Part shown: positions 8,881 to 17,075 of the stretch, piece by piece
Layout of the letters: every line of letters starts with the position of its first letter
Numbering within the stretch: position 1 is the stretch's first letter
Source: DASYLJ01 sp964432595
Lineage (GTDB): Bacteria > Desulfobacterota > Binatia > DP-6
Direction: 5' to 3'
NCBI GenBank assembly: GCA_964432595.1
Contig: CAYSOF010000018.1
Location: 62,001 to 126,000, forward strand
Length of the DNA: 64,000 nt
Made by a program: the position numbers and the translations under genes
The notes under the pieces: model-generated
Databases searched by the model: none
Told to the model about the DNA's origin: nothing
The model's input: the letters and a program-made list of their open reading frames with translations, nothing else

Positions 8881-10445
8881 GCCGATCTCCGTCGCCACCA
8901 GACCCAGATGCCGAGCGCGATCAGCAGCTCCGGGATGATGAATACGGAGAGGTAGAAGAGCTGCGCGGCCTGCACCTGCGTGAGCTCGGCGCGCGAGGCG
9001 CGCACGGTCCGGCTGCGGATCGACACGAGCTCTTCCTGGCCGACGAGCCAGCCGACGGCGTTCAGGAACAGGTCGCCGTTCAGCCGCGACTGCACGAGCT
9101 GCTGGCTGTCGGCGAAGAGCGCCGTGCCGAAGACGACCAGGCGCGCCTCGTCGGCCGTGGCCGCCGGCTGCAGGTTCATGTCCTTCGGCTTCGCCGTGAC
9201 GGCGACGCCGATCGATACGGGCCCCTTGCGGTCGCCGCTTTCGTCCGGCGTCGCCGTGCCCTGGTTGAACACCGCGTCGACGTCGGACTCGGCCCAGCTG
9301 GTCTCGCTGGTGGAGACGAGCGGCGTGGCCTGCAGGCCCGTCTTGCCCTCGGCCGCCGGCTCCACGGTGCTGGTCTGCGGGAAGACGGTGTAGTCGCGGA
9401 ATGCCTGCGTAATGGGGTGTTGGCCGTAGGTCTTCACGAGCGGCACGACGCCGAGCCGCGGTCCCTCGAAGAGACGGACCTCGCGGTCGATCACGATGTC
9501 GTTGCCGACGCGCGCGCCCCACGCGGCGAGGAGCTCCGTCAGCTTGTCGCCACCCTGACGCGGGCCGACCATGACGAGCAGGTGGCCACCGCGGCGCAGA
9601 TAGCCGTCGAGCGCGGCGATGGCGGCGTCGGTGAAGGGCCGCGTGGGGCCGGCGACGATGACCACGCTGGCGTCCTCGGGGACGTTCTCGGCCGACAGGA
9701 GGAGCAGCGGCTTCACCTCGTAGTTCTCCTGCTCGAGCGCGAGCTTCGCACCGGCGTACCCCTTCGGGTCCTGCTGGTCCTGGAAGCTCGCTTCGCCGAA
9801 GCCCTCGGTGAAGTAGACGACCTTCTTCTTGCCGCCGGAGACGCGGATGATGCCGTTGGTGAGCGTCTCCTCGGTCGGCTGCGTCACGACGAAGCTCTCC
9901 TTGCCGTATGTGAGGTTCACGCTCGGCACGGTCGTGATCTTCATCTGCTCGACGAGCCCCGGCTCCTTGTCGGGATCGACGATGCGCGTCTCGACCTTGT
10001 CGGCCGCCGCGTACTTATAGCCCTCGAGCAGCGACTCCATCTGTGCGTTCGGGCCGCCCTCGGCGAAGCCCGTCATCACGAGCTTGTCCTTGAGACCCTC
10101 GACCACCTTCGCGGACTGCGGCGACAGCGTGTAGATGCCGCCCTCGCTGACGTCCCAGCGGTGGTGGTGGCGGACGCCCAGGTAGTTGAGCCCGACGACG
10201 AGCAGCACGAACAGCACGGTGTAGACCGCGGCGGCCGCGCCGTAGCGCGTCGAGCGCTGTCCGACCAGCGTGCGGAGGCCGTCGGCGCCGAACGCGGCGA
10301 AGGCGACCATCAACCCGGCGCCGACGATCAGGTTGAAGAGGACGTAGAAGTCCTCGAACGGCTTGTCGACGAAGATCGACGCCAGGACGCCGAAGGTGAG
10401 GAGCAGCAGGCCGAGGAAGCCAAAGAGCGACGCGGAACGGCCCAC
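8877..10445 (-). CDS. GldG-family ABC-associated membrane protein
   Basis: The 522-residue protein has three N-terminal membrane helices (to about residue 100) and one near the C-terminus (FYLSVFIIPELLIALGIWVW). Between them is a large periplasmic domain with YTLSPQSAKVVEGL and VVIVAGPTRPFTDAAIAALDGYLRRGG-type sequence (about residues 110-460). This is the GldG / uncharacterised ABC-2 accessory family, first named from gliding motility, and it is widespread in non-gliding bacteria. It sits 3 bases after the permease gene and overlaps the DUF4340 gene by 4 bases. It probably forms a complex with both. Confidence 0.8.
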   Translation of the reverse strand: MGRSASLFGFLGLLLLTFGVLASIFVDKPFEDFYVLFNLIVGAGLMVAFAAFGADGLRTLVGQRSTRYGAAAAVYTVLFVLLVVGLNYLGVRHHHRWDVSEGGIYTLSPQSAKVVEGLKDKLVMTGFAEGGPNAQMESLLEGYKYAAADKVETRIVDPDKEPGLVEQMKITTVPSVNLTYGKESFVVTQPTEETLTNGIIRVSGGKKKVVYFTEGFGEASFQDQQDPKGYAGAKLALEQENYEVKPLLLLSAENVPEDASVVIVAGPTRPFTDAAIAALDGYLRRGGHLLVMVGPRQGGDKLTELLAAWGARVGNDIVIDREVRLFEGPRLGVVPLVKTYGQHPITQAFRDYTVFPQTSTVEPAAEGKTGLQATPLVSTSETSWAESDVDAVFNQGTATPDESGDRKGPVSIGVAVTAKPKDMNLQPAATADEARLVVFGTALFADSQQLVQSRLNGDLFLNAVGWLVGQEELVSIRSRTVRASRAELTQVQAAQLFYLSVFIIPELLIALGIWVWWRRRSA

Positions 10446-10448
10446 GCG

Positions 10449-11222
10449 TTACCTCCAGCGCACCGACTCGACCGAGCGATGGGTCAGGAACAACGCCACC
10501 ACGAGGAGCGTGGCGAAGTACACCAGGTCGGTCGTGTCGACGATCCCGCGAGACATCCCGGCGAAGTGATCGGTGATCGAGACGTAGCGGATGATGCTGC
10601 CGCCGACGCCCTGGACCGTCTCGCCGAGCCAGCCGATCGTGTACAGCACGAGCAGCGAGAACAGCGTGCCGACGTAGGCCACCACCACGTTGTCGGTGAA
10701 CGACGAGATGAGCGTGCCGAGCGCGAGGAACGAGACGGCGAGCAGGAAAAGCCCGAGGTATCCGGTCAGCATCATCGGGATCTCGGGATTGCCGTACACG
10801 GCGAGCAGGAAGCCGAAGAAGCCCGACAGGCCCACCATGAGCACCACGAGCACGAGCCCGCCGAGGAACTTGCCCAGGACGATCTCGCTCACGCGGAGCG
10901 GGGCGGTGAGGAGCAGCTCGTAGGTGCCCGAGCGCTTCTCCTCGGGGAACATCCGCATGGTGAGGGCAGGCACGATGAAGATCAGCAGCACGGCCATGTT
11001 CGCGAGCAGCGGGCCGATGACCATCTCGTTCAGGTTGAAGCGCTCCAGCATCTGCGGGTTCTGCATCATGCCGTAGATGGCCAGGCTCTGGTTGAAGGCG
11101 GAGAGCAGCGCCCAGAAGAAGTAGCCGCCGAGCGCGAGGAAGACGGCGAGCAGCACGTAGGCGACGGGCGACGAGAAGTAGGACCGCACCTCGCGGCCCG
11201 CGATGGTGAAGACGTTGCGCAC
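10449..11222 (-). CDS. ABC-2 type exporter permease (GldF-like)
   Basis: The 257-residue protein has six predicted membrane segments. It opens with REVRSYFSSPVAYVLLAVF, the hallmark start of GldF/NosY-type ABC-2 permeases, and includes MRMFPEEKRSGTYELLLTAP, the conserved cytoplasmic coupling region. It should form the channel for the ATPase encoded 12 bases upstream. Substrate unknown. The name GldF reflects family resemblance and does not imply gliding. Confidence 0.85.
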   Translation of the reverse strand: MRNVFTIAGREVRSYFSSPVAYVLLAVFLALGGYFFWALLSAFNQSLAIYGMMQNPQMLERFNLNEMVIGPLLANMAVLLIFIVPALTMRMFPEEKRSGTYELLLTAPLRVSEIVLGKFLGGLVLVVLMVGLSGFFGFLLAVYGNPEIPMMLTGYLGLFLLAVSFLALGTLISSFTDNVVVAYVGTLFSLLVLYTIGWLGETVQGVGGSIIRYVSITDHFAGMSRGIVDTTDLVYFATLLVVALFLTHRSVESVRWR

Positions 11223-11234
11223 CTTACCGGTCCC

Positions 11235-11975
11235 TCACGACGCGCCGGCCTCCGCGTCGAGCGCGGCGGCGCCACGCGAGATGGCCTGAGTGTAGACGTC
11301 CTCCAGCGTACGGTCCTTCGTGAGGTTCGCGAGCTGATCCTGAACCACCACGCGTCCTTCCGCGATGATGACCACCTTCTGACAGGCCGACAGCACCTGC
11401 GAGAGGATGTGCGTGGAGAGGACCACGGTGCGCTTCGCGCCGAGGCCCTTGATGAACGACAGCATGTCGCGGATCTGGCCGGGATCGAGGCCGTTCGTCG
11501 GCTCGTCGAGGATCAGCACCTCGGGCTCGTGGATGAGCGCCTGGGCGAGTCCGACGCGCTGGCGATAGCCCTTCGAGAGGTGACCCAGCAGGCGGTTCGC
11601 CACGCCGGTGAGGCCGCACGTCTCGAGCACCCGCTCGACGGCGCCCTCGACGTCGCCGCGCGACATGCCGCGCAGCTTGGCCGCGAACCGGAGATACGGG
11701 ACGACCGTCATCTCGTTGTAGAGCGGCGGGTTCTCCGGCAGGTAGCCGATGCGCCGCCGGACCTCGGCCGATTCCTCGAACACGTCGTGGCCGCACACGC
11801 GAACGGTCCCCGCGGTGGCGGGAAGGAATCCGGTGATCACCCGCAGCGTCGTTGTCTTGCCCGCGCCGTTCGGACCGAGGAACCCGAGCGTCTCGCCCGG
11901 ATTCGCGGTGAACGACACGTTGTGTACCGCGGTGATGTCGCCGTACCGTTTGCTCAGGTTTGCGACTTCGATCAT
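11235..11975 (-). CDS. ABC transporter ATP-binding protein (GldA-like)
   Basis: The 246-residue ATPase has Walker A GPNGAGKTTT (about residue 34), the motif GYLPENPPLYNEMTV typical of ABC-2 exporter ATPases, signature LSKGYRQR, Walker B VLILDEPTNGLD and a switch His in LSTHIL. It powers the adjacent permease. It is the first gene of a four-gene minus-strand operon and is divergent from polA across 86 bases, where its promoter should lie. Confidence 0.9.
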   Translation of the reverse strand: MIEVANLSKRYGDITAVHNVSFTANPGETLGFLGPNGAGKTTTLRVITGFLPATAGTVRVCGHDVFEESAEVRRRIGYLPENPPLYNEMTVVPYLRFAAKLRGMSRGDVEGAVERVLETCGLTGVANRLLGHLSKGYRQRVGLAQALIHEPEVLILDEPTNGLDPGQIRDMLSFIKGLGAKRTVVLSTHILSQVLSACQKVVIIAEGRVVVQDQLANLTKDRTLEDVYTQAISRGAAALDAEAGAS

Positions 11976-12061
11976 GTAGGGGCTTTGGACGTCAGCGCAC
12001 GAGGAAAATTCGGGCGGCTATCTAGCGACCCGCTTCCCGGCTGTCAAGATTCACCCGACCA

Positions 12062-14668
12062 ATGCCCGCCACGAAACCGCCTCGGCTGCACCTCATCGAC
12101 GGTAGCGGCTACGTCTACCGGGCGTTCCACGCGCTGCCCGCGCTGAACACGTCGCGCGGGCTGCCGACGAATGCGACGCTCGGCTTCGCGAAGATGCTGG
12201 CGAAGCTCATGCGCGAGGAAGCACCCGAGCGCATCGCCGTGGTGTTCGACGCGCCGGGCGCCAAGTTCCGCGACGAGATGTTCGAGGGCTACAAGGCGTC
12301 GCGTGCCCCGATGCCGAACGAGCTCCGGTCGCAGATCCCGTACATCCGGCGCATCGTCGAGGCGATGCGGCTGCCGACGCTGGAGGAGGCGGGCGTCGAG
12401 GCCGACGACGTCATCGGGACGCTGGCGCAGCAGGCGTCGGCGGCGGGCGTGTCCACCGTCATCGTCACGGGCGACAAGGACATGATGCAGCTGGTCGACG
12501 AGCGGACGACGATGTACGACCCGATGCGCGAGCGCCGTTTCGGTCCCGACGAGGTGCGCGAGCGCTTCGGCGTTGACCCGGTGCTGGTGCCGGACGTGCT
12601 CGGCCTGATGGGCGACGCGATCGACGACATCCCGGGCGTCACCGGCGTCGGCGAGAAGACCGCGATGGCGCTCGTGCAGAAGATCGGCCCCGTCGAGGCG
12701 CTGCTCGAGCGCCTGGCCGAGGTCGACGGCTGCGGCATCCGCGGCGCCAAGAAGATCCGCGAGACGCTCGAGCGCGAGGCCGACACCGCGCGGCTGTCGA
12801 AGCGGCTCGCGACGATCCGGCGCGACGTGCCGATCGCCCTCGATCTCGACGCCGTGCGCTGGGAGGGGCCGGACGCCGACGCCCTGCGGCCGCTCCTCGT
12901 CGAGCTGGAGTTCTTCTCGCTCCTGCGCGACCTGGGCGCCGTCACGGACGCGCTCACCGTCGAGCGTCGCGAGGTGCGGACCGCGGCCGAGGCGAAGAAG
13001 GCCGTGGCGGCGCTGCGCTCGGCGGCCACCATCGGCATCGCGGCGTCGCTCGACTCGCCGCGCGCCAGCGCCGCAGCGATCCAGGTCGTCGGCCTGTCGG
13101 CCGCGCAGGGTCCCGTCACGCTGCTCGTGGAGCCGGAGGCGGAGGGCGTGCTGGCGGAGGTCGCGCCCCTGCTGTCCGACCTGGCGGTGCGCAAGGTCGG
13201 CGCCGACCTGAAGGCGACGCGCGTCGCACTCGCGCGCCGGGGCATCGCGCTCGCGGGGCCGACGTTCGACGTCTCGCTCGCGTCGTACTGCCTGAACCCG
13301 TCGCAGCCCGACCACGGCGTGCCGTCGCTCGCGGAAGAGGTGCTCGGCGAGCCACGCGTGGAGAAGCCCACGCCCATCGACGCCGTCTGCACCGAGGCGC
13401 ACGCGCTGCACCGCCTCGTGCCGCTGCTCGAGGAGCGGCTCCGCGCGCACGAGATGGAAAGGCTCTTCCGCGACCTCGAGATGCCGCTCGCCGAGGTGCT
13501 GGCGGAGATGGAGCTGGCGGGCGTGCAGCTCGACGTCCCGGCGCTGCAGCGAATATCCGCGGAGTTCGGCGCGTCCCTCGAGCGCTTGATGGCGGAGATC
13601 TACGAGCTCGCCGGCGGCGAGTTCAACATCGGCTCGCCGCCCCAGCTGCGCGAGGTGCTCTTCGATCGCCTGAAGATCTCGTCGCGCGGCGTGCGCCGCG
13701 GCAAGACGGGGCTCTCCACCGACGTCGACGTGCTGACGCGCCTCGCGCGCGAGCATCCGTTGCCCGCGAAGATCCTCGACTGGCGGACGCTCTCGAAGCT
13801 CAAGTCGACCTACGTCGATGCGCTGCCGCTGCTCGTCGACGATCGCGGCCGGCTGCACACGTCGTTCAACCAGACCGTCGCGGCGACGGGCCGGCTGTCG
13901 AGCTCCGATCCCAACCTGCAGAACATCCCGATCCGGACGGAAGAGGGGCGGCGCATCCGCGCGGCGTTCATCGCGGCGCCCGGGTGGCGGCTCATCTCGG
14001 CCGACTACTCGCAGATCGAGCTGCGTCTGCTCGCGCACTTCGCCGAGGACGCGGCGCTGATCGACGCGTTCACGCGTGACGAGGACGTCCACGCGCGGAC
14101 GGCGGCCGACGTCTTCGGCAACCTGCCCGTCGCAGAAGGCCGGCGTCTCGCAAAGGTGATCAACTACGGGATCGTCTACGGGATGGGGCCCGCGCGCGCC
14201 GCGCGCGAGCTGGGCGTGCCGCTGGCCGAGGCGGAGCAATACATCGCCGGCTACTTCGCGCGGTACCCCGGCGTGCGCCGCTTCATCGACACGACGATCG
14301 CCCAGGCCCGCGAGCGCGGCTTCGTGACCACGGTCCTCGGGCGTCGCCGCTACCTGCCGGAGCTCGGCTCGCGCGACCCCGCGGTCCGGCAGTTCGCCGA
14401 GCGGGCGGCGACGAATACCCCGATCCAGGGGTCGGCGGCCGACCTGATCAAGGTCGCGATGCTCGAGGTGCGGAAGCGGCTCCGCTCGGCAAATCTTGCC
14501 GCGCAGATGCTGTTGCAGGTGCACGACGAGCTGGTCCTGGAAGCCCCCGCGGCGGAGGCGGCCCGGGCGGCGGATATCGTGCGGGATGCCATGGAGGGCG
14601 TCTGGCCGCTCCGCGTCCCCCTGCGGGTCGACGTCCGCGAAGGCGCCCACTGGGCCGAAGTGCATTGA
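12062..14668 (+). CDS. polA: DNA polymerase I, proofreading site degenerate
   Basis: The 868-residue protein carries an N-terminal 5'-3' exonuclease domain (about 1-290; metal-ligand runs such as VTGDKDMMQLVDE and GLMGDAIDDIPGVTGVGEKTA). It ends with a family A polymerase domain: motif A SADYSQIELRLLAHF, motif B RLAKVINYGIVYGMG, motif C LQVHDELVLE. The middle domain keeps the length of a 3'-5' exonuclease. Its acidic sites are gone: the DxE strand reads IGIAASLDS, and the place of KYD reads LKATRVAL. It should fill gaps and remove RNA primers without proofreading, as Taq does. It is divergent from the ABC operon. Confidence 0.95.
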   Translation: MPATKPPRLHLIDGSGYVYRAFHALPALNTSRGLPTNATLGFAKMLAKLMREEAPERIAVVFDAPGAKFRDEMFEGYKASRAPMPNELRSQIPYIRRIVEAMRLPTLEEAGVEADDVIGTLAQQASAAGVSTVIVTGDKDMMQLVDERTTMYDPMRERRFGPDEVRERFGVDPVLVPDVLGLMGDAIDDIPGVTGVGEKTAMALVQKIGPVEALLERLAEVDGCGIRGAKKIRETLEREADTARLSKRLATIRRDVPIALDLDAVRWEGPDADALRPLLVELEFFSLLRDLGAVTDALTVERREVRTAAEAKKAVAALRSAATIGIAASLDSPRASAAAIQVVGLSAAQGPVTLLVEPEAEGVLAEVAPLLSDLAVRKVGADLKATRVALARRGIALAGPTFDVSLASYCLNPSQPDHGVPSLAEEVLGEPRVEKPTPIDAVCTEAHALHRLVPLLEERLRAHEMERLFRDLEMPLAEVLAEMELAGVQLDVPALQRISAEFGASLERLMAEIYELAGGEFNIGSPPQLREVLFDRLKISSRGVRRGKTGLSTDVDVLTRLAREHPLPAKILDWRTLSKLKSTYVDALPLLVDDRGRLHTSFNQTVAATGRLSSSDPNLQNIPIRTEEGRRIRAAFIAAPGWRLISADYSQIELRLLAHFAEDAALIDAFTRDEDVHARTAADVFGNLPVAEGRRLAKVINYGIVYGMGPARAARELGVPLAEAEQYIAGYFARYPGVRRFIDTTIAQARERGFVTTVLGRRRYLPELGSRDPAVRQFAERAATNTPIQGSAADLIKVAMLEVRKRLRSANLAAQMLLQVHDELVLEAPAAEAARAADIVRDAMEGVWPLRVPLRVDVREGAHWAEVH

Positions 14669-14721
14669 TCGGGCACCCGTGAATACGACGCTCCGACCAT
14701 CGTCTCAGAAACGAGCAGGCC

Positions 14722-15303
14722 GTGGGGCCTAGCGACTGGGACCTCGTTCAACGCACCCGGGATGGTGACCGGGAGGCCTTTCAGCAACTGGTCGAGCGTT
14801 ACCAGCGCAAGGTAGCCGGGCTTGCGGTCGGAATGCTGCGAAATCGCGAGGACGCCCTGGATGTCGTGCAGGAGACCTTCACCAAGGCTTATCAGAACCT
14901 GGACCGCTTCAAGGGTGACTCGTCCTTCTACACCTGGGTGTACCGCATCGCCGTCAACGTCTGCATCGATCACCAGCGCCGTGAGGCCAAAATGCCGACG
15001 GTGACCACGGACCTCCGTGACGGCTCGGACCGCCCCGAGCCCGAGCTGCCGGCGTCGGTCATGGACGGCGGCGAGATCGGTGACCCGTTCCAGCGGGCCC
15101 GCGATGCGGAGCTCGCAAAAGCCCTGCAAGAGGCCATCGCCGAATTGACCCCCGACCACCGCGCTGTGATACTTCTTCGCGAGGTGGATGGCCTCTCCTA
15201 CGAGGAGATCAGCCGGGTTCTCGAGTGTCCGAAGGGCACCGTCATGAGCCGGCTGCACTACGCGCGGCGGCAGCTCCAGGAGCGGCTGCGGCGCCTTCGT
15301 TGA
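14722..15303 (+). CDS. ECF (group 4) RNA polymerase sigma factor, RpoE-like
   Basis: This 193-residue sigma factor has region 2 (FQQLVERYQRKVAGLAVGML, then NREDALDVVQETFTKAY and FYTWVYRIAVNVCIDHQRR). Region 4 reads AIAELTPDHRAVILLREVDG followed by LSYEEISRVLECPKGTVMSR. It starts at GTG 14722. The next gene, 10 bases on, encodes a zinc-type anti-sigma factor, so the pair probably answers an envelope or redox signal. I see no clear ECF-type promoter (GGAAC-like) in the 53 bases upstream. Target genes cannot be inferred. Confidence 0.9.
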   Translation: MGPSDWDLVQRTRDGDREAFQQLVERYQRKVAGLAVGMLRNREDALDVVQETFTKAYQNLDRFKGDSSFYTWVYRIAVNVCIDHQRREAKMPTVTTDLRDGSDRPEPELPASVMDGGEIGDPFQRARDAELAKALQEAIAELTPDHRAVILLREVDGLSYEEISRVLECPKGTVMSRLHYARRQLQERLRRLR

Positions 15304-15313
15304 TCCACCCACG

Positions 15314-15838
15314 ATGACCTGCGACGACGTCAGCCAGCTGCTCGATCCGTTCCTCGATACCGAGCTTCCGCCGCCCATGCTCCTGGCCGTCGCCAAGCAT
15401 GCGGCCACCTGCTCCCCCTGCGACACCACGATCCGCGAGCTCACCGAGCTGCGCGAGCTGGTGGCCCGCGACAACGCCGCCGCCGTCGATGGTCTCGACT
15501 TCAGCGGCGTGTGGTCGGCCGTCGAGACGGGGATGGACGCGCACGATGCCGCGCAGGCGCGCGCCCGGCGCATCCGCTCGCTGCCCATGTGGGGCACGAT
15601 GGTCGCGATGGCGGCGAGCGTCATGCTGTGGATCGGCTATACGCCGGAGCGCGTGAAGCCGACGCAGCAGACCCCGGACGAGATTGCCAGGATCGACAAG
15701 CCGATCGTGCGGAAGCAGACCGTCAACGCGGCGTACATCGATCGCCTCAAGTCGCAGCGCGCGGTCGACGTTCGTCGCGCCAAGGGCGGCACGACCGTCA
15801 TCTGGGTCAATCACCTCACCGAGGACGCGGGGCGCTGA
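15314..15838 (+). CDS. Anti-sigma factor with zinc-binding (ZAS) domain
   Basis: The 174-residue protein starts with an N-terminal HAATCSPC motif (HxxxCxxC, about residues 30-37) inside a short helical domain, the ZAS fold that clamps ECF sigma factors. It has one membrane segment (about residues 97-112, MWGTMVAMAASVMLWIGY). An extracytoplasmic tail follows, ending in VIWVNHLTED. The topology is the usual one for a membrane-held, signal-released anti-sigma. It follows its sigma gene at 10 bases and overlaps the next gene by one base (TGATG). Confidence 0.85.
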   Translation: MTCDDVSQLLDPFLDTELPPPMLLAVAKHAATCSPCDTTIRELTELRELVARDNAAAVDGLDFSGVWSAVETGMDAHDAAQARARRIRSLPMWGTMVAMAASVMLWIGYTPERVKPTQQTPDEIARIDKPIVRKQTVNAAYIDRLKSQRAVDVRRAKGGTTVIWVNHLTEDAGR

Positions 15839-16341
15839 TGCGTGGCGAGCTGGGCGTGACCCTCGTCGGCGTCGTCGGCGGGCTGGCGCTGCTGTGCGCA
15901 GCGGAGCCGCTCAACGCCGGGCAGGTCGGCCGGCAGCCCGGCCAGCAGTTCGGTCCGTACTGGGTCAAGGTCATGACCATCCGGGCCGACGACAGCGGCC
16001 GCTGCGATCCGCGTCTCACGTCGCTGCGCACACGGCTCAGGAAGAGCGTCGGGTACCGCTCGTTCACGCTGCTCGACAAGGAGTTCCGTCGCGTTCCGTA
16101 CCGCACCACCGAGGTCTTCACGCTGCCCGACGACCGCACGCTGCTGCTCCTGCCGAAGGGTGAGCTCGACGGCCGCATCCTGATGCAGGTGCGTCTGCTC
16201 CAAGGGCGCCAACGCATCCTCGACACCAACGTGCGCTTGCTGGACGGCGGCAAGATGGTATTCGGGTTGGGCAAGGACGGGCACAGCGGCGACAGCGCGT
16301 TGCTGATCGTCCTCGAGGCCGCGAGCGACCTGGAGAACTGA
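15838..16341 (+). CDS. Hypothetical exported protein in the sigma operon
   Basis: The 167-residue protein has a signal-peptide-like start (about residues 1-25: LVGVVGGLALLCAAEPLNAG). The mature part is beta-rich, with FTLLDKEFRRVPYRTTEVF and TLLLLPKGELDGRILMQVRL. No catalytic motif is visible. The ATG shares a base with the anti-sigma stop, and its own stop overlaps the next ATG, so it belongs to the sigma/anti-sigma operon. It could be the periplasmic sensor or a partner of the anti-sigma tail; that is inference from context. Confidence 0.7.
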   Translation: MRGELGVTLVGVVGGLALLCAAEPLNAGQVGRQPGQQFGPYWVKVMTIRADDSGRCDPRLTSLRTRLRKSVGYRSFTLLDKEFRRVPYRTTEVFTLPDDRTLLLLPKGELDGRILMQVRLLQGRQRILDTNVRLLDGGKMVFGLGKDGHSGDSALLIVLEAASDLEN

Positions 16342-16643
16342 TGGCGAACACCTGGCTGGAAGAGATCGGAGAGCAGCTGCGCACCGTCGCCGACGCCCTC
16401 TGGGGCGAAGTCCGCGAGCGCGGCCTCCTTCCCCTGATCCAGCCCGTCGCCCCCTACAACCAGACCGGCCTCTTCCAGCCGGCGGTCACCCTGGGCAGCG
16501 TGCTCGGCGTAGTCCTCCTCTCCGGCATCGCCGTCGGCGCCATGGGCACCCTCATGGTCGCACTGCTCGCCCTCTACCTCCTCCTGGTAGAGGTCTTCGG
16601 CGTCACCGTCGAACTACACCCGTTCGGCGCGCAGACGCGCTAA
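16341..16643 (+). CDS. Small membrane protein ending the sigma operon
   Basis: This 100-residue protein has a soluble amphipathic start (about residues 1-45). Two close hydrophobic stretches follow, VTLGSVLGVVLLSGIAVGAM and GTLMVALLALYLLLVEVFG. It overlaps the preceding stop (TGATG), so it is translationally coupled. Family unknown. It may help the membrane step of anti-sigma control. The third-position composition (many CTC, GGC, ACC codons) matches the neighbours. Confidence 0.65.
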   Translation: MANTWLEEIGEQLRTVADALWGEVRERGLLPLIQPVAPYNQTGLFQPAVTLGSVLGVVLLSGIAVGAMGTLMVALLALYLLLVEVFGVTVELHPFGAQTR

Positions 16644-16678
16644 CGGAACACTCGGCGACCGAGTCGCGCCGCTCGCAG

Positions 16679-16827
16679 CGGTGGGTGGCGTGCCGGGGCG
16701 GGCATGGCTCGTCCCCGAGCGAGCGCGTCGGGAGTGAGCGGGTGGGGAAAAGGGGCGGGGCCGGTGCCGAGCGAGCGCCGCGCGCAGCCGGGGACGAGCC
16801 ACGCCCGCCCAGGCACGCCACCCACCG
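16679..16827 (+). repeat. Palindromic element family 1, copy 2
   Basis: Two 38-base arms (16679-16716 and 16790-16827) pair at 36 of 38 positions. The 73-base core is nearly identical to copy 1, from CCGAGCGAGCGCGTCGGGAG to GCGCAGCCG, with a one-base A insertion and one short altered patch. The arms are related to copy 1 but differ at several positions, with changes on one arm matched on the other. It lies between convergent genes and could also serve as a bidirectional terminator, although no T-run follows. Confidence 0.85.
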
Positions 16828-16842
16828 CGCACCGAACCGCGC

Positions 16843-17055
16843 TCAGTCCCCGAGCGTCTCCCAGCGGATCGTCCAGAAGCCCGGCAGCGGCGGCTTCAAC
16901 TCCGTGTGCCCGCCGAAGCACTCGAAGGACGGCCGATGGCTCAGCCGCTCGCGCAGGAGGTGCAGGTAGTCGTCGAGCGACTGGCCGGGGGCCGGAGCGC
17001 CGATGTCGATCCGCTTCTCGCCGCCGCACTTGGCGCAGGAGACGTCGACCTTCAT
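16843..17055 (-). CDS. Small zinc-ribbon-like protein
   Basis: The 70-residue protein begins MKVDVSCAKCGGEKRIDIG, a CxxC knuckle. A second cysteine (SFECFGGHTEL, about residue 46) and a His nearby could complete a metal site. The rest is a short helix plus strands ending FWTIRWETLGD. It follows the ATP sulfurylase gene by 20 bases on the same strand and may be co-transcribed. I do not recognise a named family. Being short, the call rests on the strong start and context. Confidence 0.55.
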   Translation of the reverse strand: MKVDVSCAKCGGEKRIDIGAPAPGQSLDDYLHLLRERLSHRPSFECFGGHTELKPPLPGFWTIRWETLGD

Positions 17056-17075
17056 CGGGCCCGGCCCGCCCAGGC

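Noticed and set aside
9417..12146. A 909-codon open frame on the plus strand, opposite the Gld-type operon
   Set aside because: It is rich in Glu, Arg, His and Asp in patterns that mirror the codons of the real minus-strand genes, has no domain and contradicts clear GldG, permease and ATPase genes. High-GC shadow frame.
12044..14665. A 873-codon minus-strand frame opposite polA
   Set aside because: The polA motifs are clear on the plus strand. The antisense frame is a GC-driven artefact.
14669..14721. Autoregulated ECF promoter before the sigma gene
   Set aside because: No GGAAC-like -35 with a matching -10 could be read in the 53-base gap.
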